Assembly: GCF_047600445.1 (NCBI RefSeq)
Contig: NZ_JASGKT010000002.1
Location: 2,108,001-2,172,000, forward strand
Reading direction: 5' to 3'
Length of the DNA: 64,000 bases
Source: Piscinibacter sp047600445
GTDB lineage: Bacteria; Pseudomonadota; Gammaproteobacteria; Burkholderiales; Burkholderiaceae_C
The notes under the pieces are model-generated. The model was not told the origin of the DNA and ran no database searches. It was given only the letters and a program-made list of their open reading frames with translations. Shown here one piece after another: positions 14,800 to 21,682 of this stretch (the first letter of the stretch is position 1; each line of letters begins with the position of its first letter). The position numbers and the translations under genes are program-made.

Positions 14800-16050
14800 A
14801 TGTTCGACCGTACCGCCTCCACCGTCGCCAGCGTCGACCCCGAGACCTGGGCCGCCATCCAGCGCGAGAACCAGCGCCAGGAAGACCACATCGAGCTGAT
14901 CGCCTCGGAGAACTACGCCTCGCCGGCCGTGATGGCCGCGCAGGGCTCGCAGCTCACCAACAAGTACGCCGAGGGCTACCCGGGCCGCCGCTACTACGGC
15001 GGCTGCGAATACGTCGACGTGGTGGAGCAGCTCGCCATAGCCCGCGCACAACAGCTCTTCGGCGCCGAGTTCGCCAACGTGCAGCCGAACTCCGGCTCGC
15101 AGGCCAACCAGGGCGTGTTCTTCGGGCTGCTGCAGCCGGGCGACACCATCATGGGCATGAGCCTGGCCGAAGGCGGCCACCTGACGCACGGCATGGCGCT
15201 GAACATGAGCGGCAAGTGGTTCAAGGTGGTCTCCTACGGCCTGAACGCGCAGGAGGAGATCGACTACGACGCGATGGAGCGCCTGGCGCACGAGCACCGC
15301 CCCAAGCTGATCATCGCCGGCGCCTCGGCTTATGCGCTGCGCATCGACTTCGAGCGCTTCGCCAAGGTGGCCAAGGCGGTCGGCGCGTATTTCATGGTCG
15401 ACATGGCGCACTACGCCGGGCTGATCGCCGCGGGCGTCTACCCGAACCCGGTGCCCTTCGCCGACGTGGTGACCACCACCACGCACAAGACGCTGCGCGG
15501 CCCGCGCGGTGGCCTGATCCTGACGCGCAGCGAAGAGATCGCCAAGAAGATCAACAGCGCGATCTTCCCCGGCATCCAGGGGGGCCCGCTGATGCACGTG
15601 ATCGCCGCCAAGGCGGTGGCCTTCAAGGAGGCGCTCGCGCCCGGGTTCAAGACCTACCAGCAGCAGGTGGCGAAGAACGCGGTCGTGATGGCCGAGACGC
15701 TGGTGCAGCGCGGCCTGCGCATCGTCAGCGGCCGCACCGAGAGCCACCTGATGCTGGTCGACCTGCGCCCCAAGGGCCTGACCGGCAAGGAGGCCGAGGC
15801 CATCCTCGGCGGCGCGCACATCACCTGCAACAAGAACGGCATCCCGAACGACCCGCAGAAGCCGATGGTCACCAGCGGCATCCGCCTCGGCTCGCCGGCG
15901 ATGACCACACGCGGCTTCAAGGAAGAGCAGGCGCGGCTGACCGCCAGCCTGATCGCCGACGTGCTCGACAAGCCGCACGACGAGGCGAACATCGCGGCGG
16001 TGCGCGCCAAGGTCGCGGCCTTGACCAAGGACTTCCCGGTCTACCGCTGA
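14800..16050 (+). CDS. glyA: Serine hydroxymethyltransferase
   Basis: A 416-residue PLP enzyme with ENQRQEDHIELIASENYASPAV near the N-terminus and the PLP lysine in VTTTTHKTLRGPRGG. It interconverts serine and glycine with transfer of a one-carbon unit to tetrahydrofolate. Its leader carries a ZTP riboswitch, so expression should rise when folate C1 units are scarce. Together with the H4MPT genes at the left of the window this shows two C1 carrier systems in the organism. The nrdR ATG overlaps its stop (TGATG), so the two are translated together. Confidence 0.97.
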   Translation: MFDRTASTVASVDPETWAAIQRENQRQEDHIELIASENYASPAVMAAQGSQLTNKYAEGYPGRRYYGGCEYVDVVEQLAIARAQQLFGAEFANVQPNSGSQANQGVFFGLLQPGDTIMGMSLAEGGHLTHGMALNMSGKWFKVVSYGLNAQEEIDYDAMERLAHEHRPKLIIAGASAYALRIDFERFAKVAKAVGAYFMVDMAHYAGLIAAGVYPNPVPFADVVTTTTHKTLRGPRGGLILTRSEEIAKKINSAIFPGIQGGPLMHVIAAKAVAFKEALAPGFKTYQQQVAKNAVVMAETLVQRGLRIVSGRTESHLMLVDLRPKGLTGKEAEAILGGAHITCNKNGIPNDPQKPMVTSGIRLGSPAMTTRGFKEEQARLTASLIADVLDKPHDEANIAAVRAKVAALTKDFPVYR

Positions 16051-16493
16051 TGCGCTGCCCCTTCTGCGGCCACGTCGACACGCAGGTCGTCGAGACGCGC
16101 GAGTCCGACGAAGGCGACCAGATCCGCCGGCGGCGGCGCTGCCAGAAATGCGACAAGCGCTTCACCACCTACGAGCGCGCGGACATCGCGCTGCCCTCGG
16201 TGGTGAAGAAGGACGGCACGCGCGAGGAGTTCGTGCTCGCCAAGCTGCGCGGCTCGATGTCGCTGGCGCTGCGCAAGCGGCCGGTGAGCGTGGAGCAGAT
16301 CGACGCCGCGGTCGACCGCATCCAGGAGAAGCTGCTCAACAGCGGCGCCAAGGAAGTCAGCTCCACCCGGCTGGGGGAACTGGTGATGAGAGAGCTGAAG
16401 CGAATCGACAAGGTCGCCTACGTGCGCTTCGCCTCCGTCTACCGTTCCTTCGAGGACGTGGACGAGTTCCGGCAGCTCATCCGCGACATTTGA
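16050..16493 (+). CDS. nrdR: Transcriptional repressor NrdR
   Basis: A 147-residue protein. The N-terminus is a zinc ribbon (CPFCGH and CQKCDKRF), followed by the ATP-cone with VKKDGTREEFVLAKLRGSM and AYVRFASVYRSFEDVDEF. NrdR represses ribonucleotide reductase genes when its ATP-cone carries dATP plus ATP. The glyA-nrdR pairing is standard in Burkholderiales. The ATG shares one base with the glyA stop. Confidence 0.97.
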   Translation: MRCPFCGHVDTQVVETRESDEGDQIRRRRRCQKCDKRFTTYERADIALPSVVKKDGTREEFVLAKLRGSMSLALRKRPVSVEQIDAAVDRIQEKLLNSGAKEVSSTRLGELVMRELKRIDKVAYVRFASVYRSFEDVDEFRQLIRDI

Positions 16494-16499
16494 GCTGAA

Positions 16500-16517
16500 C
16501 TCCCCCGCCCGGGGGAG
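16500..16517 (+). terminator. GC-rich hairpin after nrdR
   Basis: CTCCCCC (16500-16506) pairs with GGGGGAG (16511-16517) around GCCC, starting seven bases after the nrdR stop. There is no T-run. A TAGAGT element at 16593-16598 further on may be the -10 of the pilin operon. Confidence 0.5.
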
Positions 16518-16625
16518 CCCACCGCCGAGGGCCCCGCAGCGAGGCCCCGGCGCATCGCCCCTCGTCGGGACGCGCGGGATCGCGTCGATTCCTAGAGTTC
16601 GTGCAAGGCCTCAGCGGAGCACGAC

Positions 16626-17159
16626 ATGGACTCGACACTCTCCTTCCCGCGGCAGCGCGGCTTCACGCTCGTCGAAGCCGGCGTCGTGATCGCGGTGCTG
16701 GCCGCGGCCGTCACGGTCGCGGTGCCCGGACTGCAGCGGGTGATCGAACAGCGCCGCCTCGACGCCGCCGCGACGCAGCTCGCCGCGACGCTGCAACTGG
16801 CGCGCAGCGAGAGCCTCGCGCGCAACCGCGTGGTGCGGCTCGCGCACGACGCCGCCACCGGCTGCACGCTGCTGCACACCGGCGCGGCCGGCGCCTGCCG
16901 CTGCACGCCGCGCGGCGAGGCCGACTGCGCGGCCGGCGCGGTGCTGATCCGCAGCAGCGGCGCGACGCCCGGCGTGTCGATCCAGAGCAATACCGCGTCG
17001 CTCGCCTTCGACCCGCAGCACGGCACCGTCACGCCCACCGCCACCTGGCGCGTGGTCGCGGCGCGCGACGGCCGCGCCGTCCACCACGTGATCAACCTGA
17101 TGGGCCGCGTGCGCAGTTGCTCGCCCAACGCGGCCGTGCCCGGCTACCGCGCCTGCTGA
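16626..17159 (+). CDS. FimT/GspH-type minor type IV pilin
   Basis: A 177-residue prepilin. The class III leader ends in QRGFTLVEAGVVIAVLAAA, where cleavage after Gly and the Glu at position 5 of the mature protein are both present. The remainder contains the GspH-like region (QLARSESLARNRVV) and two cysteine pairs. It is the first of five consecutive minor pilin genes. FimT-type pilins help initiate pilus assembly or bind DNA in related bacteria. It has no close PilY1 gene. Confidence 0.85.
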   Translation: MDSTLSFPRQRGFTLVEAGVVIAVLAAAVTVAVPGLQRVIEQRRLDAAATQLAATLQLARSESLARNRVVRLAHDAATGCTLLHTGAAGACRCTPRGEADCAAGAVLIRSSGATPGVSIQSNTASLAFDPQHGTVTPTATWRVVAARDGRAVHHVINLMGRVRSCSPNAAVPGYRAC

Positions 17160-17186
17160 ACACCATCCGACGAGGAGGAACCGACC

Positions 17187-17636
17187 ATGAACCACATCGC
17201 TTCGCGCCGCGCCGCACGCGGCTTCACGCTGATCGAGCTGCTCGCGGCCGTCGGCATCGCCGGCGTGCTGTCCAGCCTCGCCTGGCCGAGCTTCGAGGGC
17301 AGCCTTCAGAAAGGCCGCCGCACCGACGCGATGCTGGCGATGGCACAGTTGCAGATCGCGCAGGAGCGCTGGTACGCCAACCATCGCCGCTACGGCACGC
17401 TCGCCGAGCTGCGCCTGGGCGAGCGCAGCGGCGCCGGACACTACCGGCTCGACGTGAGCGCGGCCGACGAGCAGGGCTACGTCGCGCTCGCGCAGGCCAG
17501 CGGCGCGCAGGCGCGCGACGCGGCGTGCCGCCACCTGCGCCTGAGCGTCGTGGGCGGGCTGACGCGGCGCGAATCGGGCGCCGACGAGGGCGTGGCCAAC
17601 GACGAAGCCGCCAACCGGCGCTGCTGGGGGCTTTGA
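17187..17636 (+). CDS. PilE-type minor pilin
   Basis: A 149-residue prepilin with RGFTLIELLAAVGIAGVLSSLAWPSF at the N-terminus and the typical PilE follow-on (QIAQERWYANHRRYGTLAEL). Two cysteines toward the C-terminus (DAACRHL and NRRCWGL) can form the D-loop disulphide. A good GAGGAGG ribosome binding site lies upstream. It probably sits in the pilus tip complex with the proteins encoded around it. Confidence 0.85.
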   Translation: MNHIASRRAARGFTLIELLAAVGIAGVLSSLAWPSFEGSLQKGRRTDAMLAMAQLQIAQERWYANHRRYGTLAELRLGERSGAGHYRLDVSAADEQGYVALAQASGAQARDAACRHLRLSVVGGLTRRESGADEGVANDEAANRRCWGL

Positions 17637-17637
17637 G

Positions 17638-18282
17638 ATGGGCCGACGTTCGCAGGCCGGCGTGTCGCTGGTGGAACTGATGGTCGGGCTGGCGCTCGGC
17701 CTGTTCATCGCCGCCGCCGCGTTCACCGCGGTCGTCGCGCAGTGGCGCGAGCACCGCCACGCGACGCTGGCGCTGCGCTTGCAGCAGGATCTGCGCAGCG
17801 CCGCCGACGTGATCTCGCGCGACCTGCGCCGCGCCGGGCACTGGGCCGCGCCGGCGGCCTCGGCGGCCAATCCGTATGCGGCCTTCGCGCCGCAGGGCGC
17901 GGCCTCGGACGCGGCGAGCTACGCCTACTCGCGCGACACGGCGGAGAACCACACGCTGGACAGCGCCGAACAGTTCGGCCTGCGCCTGCGCCGCGGCGTG
18001 ATCGAGCTGCAGCTCGGCGCCGGCGCCTGGCAGGCGCTCACCGATGCCGGCGCGCTGGTGGTCACCGAGTTCTCGCTGGCGCCGCGCGAACAAAGCGTCT
18101 CGCTGCTCGAACACTGCCCGCGCGAGTGCGCGGACGGCGCGCTCTGCGAGGCGCTCGTCAGCGTGCGCCGCGTCGCGCTGCGCATCGCGGCGCATACGGC
18201 CGAGGACACCTCGCTGCGGCGCCGCGTCGACACGCTGGTGCGGCTGCGCAACGACGACGTGGCCGGCGCCTGCCCGGCCTGA
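17638..18282 (+). CDS. PilW-type minor pilin
   Basis: A 214-residue prepilin: QAGVSLVELMVGLALGLFIAAAAF, then LQQDLRSAADVISRDLRRAGHW, which is diagnostic of PilW. It starts one base after the preceding stop. PilW takes part in tip assembly with PilX and PilV. The C-terminal region has two cysteines in HCPREC and others at LCEAL and GACPA. Confidence 0.87.
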   Translation: MGRRSQAGVSLVELMVGLALGLFIAAAAFTAVVAQWREHRHATLALRLQQDLRSAADVISRDLRRAGHWAAPAASAANPYAAFAPQGAASDAASYAYSRDTAENHTLDSAEQFGLRLRRGVIELQLGAGAWQALTDAGALVVTEFSLAPREQSVSLLEHCPRECADGALCEALVSVRRVALRIAAHTAEDTSLRRRVDTLVRLRNDDVAGACPA

Positions 18283-18293
18283 GGAGAATCACC

Positions 18294-19313
18294 ATGACCC
18301 TGTCTTCACAACGCGGCGCCGCCACGCTGGCGGTCACGCTGATGCTGCTCGCCGCGATGCTGGTGACGCTGCTGGCGGCGAACCGCAACCTGCTGATCGA
18401 GCTACGCCAGTCGTCCAACCAGGCCGATGCGGCGCTCGCCTTCGAGACGGCCGAAGCCGGGCTGGATTGGGCGCTCGCCCGGCTCAACGACGATGCACGC
18501 ACCGGCGGCGACTGCCAGGCCGCCGCCACCGCCGCGCGGAGCTTTCGCGAGCAGTTGCTCGACACCGGCATCGCCACCTTCACGCCGCGCGGCCTGGCGC
18601 CGGCCTGCGTGCACGGCGCTTCGGGCTGGGCCTGCGGCTGCGGGCCCATGGGGCCCGTCGGGCCGGCAGCGAACGGGCCGGGCTTCACCGTGAGCGTGCA
18701 GCCCGGGCCGCAGGACGGCCGGCTGCTGCTCGTCGCCAGCGCCTGCGCGCACACCGCCGGCGTGTGCGGCGACGAAGGCGCGCTCGCGCGCCACCAGGCC
18801 GTGATCGCGCTGCAAGCCGCGCTGCCCATGCCGCCGGCGGCCGCGCTGACGGTTCGCCCCGCCGCGACGCCCGTCGGGCCTTTCTTCGCCGGTCTGTTCG
18901 GGCAATCGAAGGCCTCGTGGACGCAGCAGCAGGCCGTGCGCCGCATCGACTGCCACGGCGACTGCGGCGCGGCCGTCACGCTCGCCGTCGAACAGGGCGC
19001 GACGCTGCTGGCGCTGCCCGGCGATGTGCTGCTGCGCGGCCCGCTGGCGCTCGGCACGCCCGAGCGGCCGGTGCTGATCGTCGCGGCCGGCACCTTGCAG
19101 TTGCAAGGCGCGGTGCAACTGCACGGCGTGGCCTACGCCGCCAGCCTGGGCTGGACGGCCCCCGCCGCCACGGTGCGCGGCGCGCTGATCAGCGAAGGCG
19201 GCGCGGCCGGCGACGCCTCGCTGGACCTGCAACTCGACGCCGCCGTGCTCGACGCGCTGCGCACCCGCCAGGGCGGCTTCGTGCGCGTGGCCGGCGGCTG
19301 GCGCGATTTCTGA
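18294..19313 (+). CDS. PilX-like minor pilin/assembly protein
   Basis: A 339-residue protein starting MTLSSQRGAATLAVTLMLLAAMLVTLLAANRN, preceded by GAGGAGAATCACC. Like other PilX proteins it has RGAA in place of RGFTLxE, and it lacks the mature Glu5. A helix with NQADAALAFETAEAGLDWALARL follows, as in PilX N-terminal domains. At 339 residues it is longer than classical PilX (about 200), with an extra C-terminal domain containing hydrophobic repeats (LLALPGDVLLRGPLALG). The extension has no recognised function. Confidence 0.78.
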   Translation: MTLSSQRGAATLAVTLMLLAAMLVTLLAANRNLLIELRQSSNQADAALAFETAEAGLDWALARLNDDARTGGDCQAAATAARSFREQLLDTGIATFTPRGLAPACVHGASGWACGCGPMGPVGPAANGPGFTVSVQPGPQDGRLLLVASACAHTAGVCGDEGALARHQAVIALQAALPMPPAAALTVRPAATPVGPFFAGLFGQSKASWTQQQAVRRIDCHGDCGAAVTLAVEQGATLLALPGDVLLRGPLALGTPERPVLIVAAGTLQLQGAVQLHGVAYAASLGWTAPAATVRGALISEGGAAGDASLDLQLDAAVLDALRTRQGGFVRVAGGWRDF

Positions 19314-19324
19314 GGAGCCCGACC

Positions 19325-19762
19325 ATGACGAACCCCCTGCCCCGCCGCCAGCGCGGCATCACGCTGATCGAAGCGCTGCTCGCCGCGCTGGTGCTGGCCA
19401 TCGGCGCGCTGGCGCTGCTGCGCGTGCAGCCCGAGCTGCGCCGCCATGCCGAGTTCGCGCGCGAGCGCGGCTCGGCGCTGCGGCTGGCGCAGCAGGAGAT
19501 CGAAGACCTGCGCGGCTTCACCACGCGCGCCGGGTTCGACGCCATCGCAGAACGTGCCTTCACCGTCGAGCCCGACGGCCTGGGCAGCCCGCGTTATGCG
19601 CTGGTGCGGCGCGTCGATGCCGCCGCCTGGGCGGGCGCGAAGGTGGTCGACGTCAGCGTCGCCTGGAACGATGCCCAGGGCGAACCGCAGCAGGTGCGGC
19701 TCGCCACGCTGGTCGCCGCGCAGGAGCCGGCGCTCGGCGCGCTCGCGCTGCTCTCGCGCTGA
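19325..19762 (+). CDS. PilV-type minor pilin
   Basis: A 145-residue prepilin: QRGITLIEALLAALVLAIGALALLRVQ, with Glu5 present, then RLAQQEIEDLRGFTT, typical of PilV. GAGGAGCCCGACC precedes the ATG. It is the last of the pilin genes; ribD follows directly. Confidence 0.85.
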   Translation: MTNPLPRRQRGITLIEALLAALVLAIGALALLRVQPELRRHAEFARERGSALRLAQQEIEDLRGFTTRAGFDAIAERAFTVEPDGLGSPRYALVRRVDAAAWAGAKVVDVSVAWNDAQGEPQQVRLATLVAAQEPALGALALLSR

Positions 19763-19768
19763 CGCAGA

Positions 19769-20893
19769 ATGCGGCGCATGACGGGCACGCCGCAATTCCC
19801 CACGCCCATGCACGAGGCGCTCGCGCTGGCCGAGCAGTCGGTCGGCCTGACCGAGCCGAACCCGCGCGTGGGCTGCGTGATCGTCGCGCCCGACGGCCGC
19901 GTGCTCGGGCGCGGCCGCACGCAGCAGGCCGGCGGGCCGCACGCCGAGGTGATGGCGCTGCGCGACGCCATCGCGCGCCACGAGATCGTGCACGGCGCCA
20001 CCGCCTACGTGACGCTCGAGCCCTGCGCGCACCACGGCCGCACGCCGCCGTGCTGCGATGCGCTGATCGAAGCGCGCCTGGCCCGCGTGGTGATGGCGCT
20101 CGAAGATCCGTTCCCGCAGGTGGCCGGCCAGGGCGCGGCGCGGCTGCGCGCGGCCGGCATCGCGGTCGAGTCGGGCCTGCTCGCCGACGAGGCGCGCGAG
20201 CTGAACATCGGCTTCTTCTCGCGCGTGCTGCGCGGCCGGCCCTGGGTGCGCATGAAGGCGGCGGTGTCGCTCGACGGCCGCACCGCGCTGGCCAACGGCG
20301 TCAGCCAGTGGATCACCGGCGCGGCGGCGCGCGCCGACGGTCACGCCTTCCGGCGCCGCGCCGGCGCGGTACTGACCGGCATAGGCACCGTGCTCGACGA
20401 CGACCCGCGCCTGGACGTGCGCCTGGTCGAGACCGCGAAGCAGCCGCTGCGCGTGGTGGTCGATTCGCGCCTGGAAACGCCGCCGGCGGCCAAGCTGCTC
20501 GCACCGCCCGGCAAGGTGCTGATCTACGCCGCGCAGCCGCAGGCCGGGCGAGAGGCGGCCTTGCAGGCGGCCGGCGCCGAGATCGCCCTTGTGCCCGGTG
20601 CGAACGGCAAGGTCGACCTCGCCGCGATGCTGGCCGACTTGGCCAAGCGCGGCGTCAACGAGTTGCACGTGGAAGCCGGCCACAAGCTCAACGGCTCGCT
20701 GGTGCGCGAGGGGCTGGTCGACGAATTCCTGGTCTACATGGCGCCGCGCCTGCTCGGCGTGGGCCGCGAGCTGGCCGCCTTCGGCCCGCTGGAGCGCCTG
20801 GAAGACACGCTGGGCCTGCGCTGGACCAGCGTGGCGCGCGTCGGCGACGACCTGCGCCTGATCGCCCGCCCGCACGGCCGCGCCGACTTCTGA
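19769..20893 (+). CDS. ribD: Bifunctional riboflavin biosynthesis deaminase/reductase
   Basis: A protein of about 374 residues. The N-terminal deaminase domain has the zinc motif HAEVMAL and EPCAHHGRTPPCC; the C-terminal reductase domain contains AAVSLDGRTALANG and VVVDSRLETPP. It carries out the second and third steps of riboflavin synthesis from GTP. Two ATGs are possible, at 19769 and three codons later at 19778, and no ribosome binding site separates them. It is the first gene of the riboflavin cluster, right after pilV. Confidence 0.95.
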   Translation: MRRMTGTPQFPTPMHEALALAEQSVGLTEPNPRVGCVIVAPDGRVLGRGRTQQAGGPHAEVMALRDAIARHEIVHGATAYVTLEPCAHHGRTPPCCDALIEARLARVVMALEDPFPQVAGQGAARLRAAGIAVESGLLADEARELNIGFFSRVLRGRPWVRMKAAVSLDGRTALANGVSQWITGAAARADGHAFRRRAGAVLTGIGTVLDDDPRLDVRLVETAKQPLRVVVDSRLETPPAAKLLAPPGKVLIYAAQPQAGREAALQAAGAEIALVPGANGKVDLAAMLADLAKRGVNELHVEAGHKLNGSLVREGLVDEFLVYMAPRLLGVGRELAAFGPLERLEDTLGLRWTSVARVGDDLRLIARPHGRADF

Positions 20894-20910
20894 GACACGT
20901 CGCCCCCCCC

Positions 20911-20980
20911 CGTTCGCCCTGAGCCTGTCGAAGGGCATGCGAGTACCTCGCCCGGGCTTCGACAAGCTCAGCCCGAACGG
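20911..20980. repeat. REP-like palindromic repeat between ribD and ribE
   Basis: CGTTCGCCCTGAGCCTGTCGAAGGGC (20911-20936) and GCCCGGGCTTCGACAAGCTCAGCCCGAACG (20950-20979) are imperfect inverted copies, and a short third fragment (CCCGAACGGG) follows. This sequence type (TTCGACAAGCTCAGCCCGAACG) is a widespread intergenic palindrome in beta- and gamma-proteobacteria. It would fold into a long hairpin in the ribD-ribE message. Confidence 0.8.
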
Positions 20981-21027
20981 GCATGTCGCACCCGAACGGG
21001 GAAACGCCGCGCCCGCGCGGCGCCTGC

Positions 21028-21033
21028 GACAAT
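21028..21033 (+). promoter_or_regulatory. -10-like element seven bases before the ribE ATG
   Basis: GACAAT is followed by only CACACCC before the ATG. If used, transcription would start at about the A of the ATG, giving a leaderless message. No good -35 was seen. Confidence 0.35.
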
Positions 21034-21040
21034 CACACCC

Positions 21041-21670
21041 ATGTTCACCGGCATCATCAGCGGCGTCGGCCGCATCGTCGACGTGCAGCCGCTCGGCGAG
21101 CACGCCTCGCACGGCCGGCGCCTGACGCTGCAGGCGCCGGACGGCTACCTGGCCGACGTCGCCCTGGGCGACAGCATCGCGCTGAACGGCGCGTGCATGA
21201 CCGTCACCTCGTTCGACGCGGCGGCCGCGCGCTTCACGATCGACATCTCGGCCGAGAGCCTGTCGAAGACCGCCGGCCTCGCCGAGCCCGGGCCGGTCAA
21301 TCTCGAAAAGGCCTTGCGCGCCAACGACCGCCTCGGCGGTCACCTCGTCAGCGGGCACGTCGACGGCATCGGCACCGTGCTGTCGTTCGACCCGGTGGGC
21401 GAATCGCGCGAGCTGCGCATCGCCGCGCCGCCGGCGCTGGCGCGCTTTCTCGCCTACAAGGGCTCGATCACGGTCAACGGCGCCAGCCTGACGGTCAACC
21501 GCGTCGTCGACCACCCCGAGCACTGCGAGTTCAGCATCAACCTGATACCGCACACCGTCGAGCACACCACGCTGGGCACGCTGCAACCGGGCCTGCGCGT
21601 CAACCTCGAGATCGACCTGATCGCGCGCTACGTCGAGCGCATGCTCGGCGGCGCGCTGCCGCGGCCCTGA
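21041..21670 (+). CDS. ribE: Riboflavin synthase, alpha subunit
   Basis: A 209-residue protein starting MFTGIISGVGRIVDV, with the two lumazine-binding repeats (the second begins about LRANDRLGGHLVSGHVDGIG). It makes riboflavin from two molecules of 6,7-dimethyl-8-ribityllumazine, the product of RibH encoded later in the window. It ends 12 bases from the stop of the convergent TonB-dependent receptor gene. In relatives the next gene is normally ribBA; here an iron-signalling locus intervenes. Confidence 0.96.
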   Translation: MFTGIISGVGRIVDVQPLGEHASHGRRLTLQAPDGYLADVALGDSIALNGACMTVTSFDAAAARFTIDISAESLSKTAGLAEPGPVNLEKALRANDRLGGHLVSGHVDGIGTVLSFDPVGESRELRIAAPPALARFLAYKGSITVNGASLTVNRVVDHPEHCEFSINLIPHTVEHTTLGTLQPGLRVNLEIDLIARYVERMLGGALPRP

Positions 21671-21682
21671 GCGACCTCGGCC

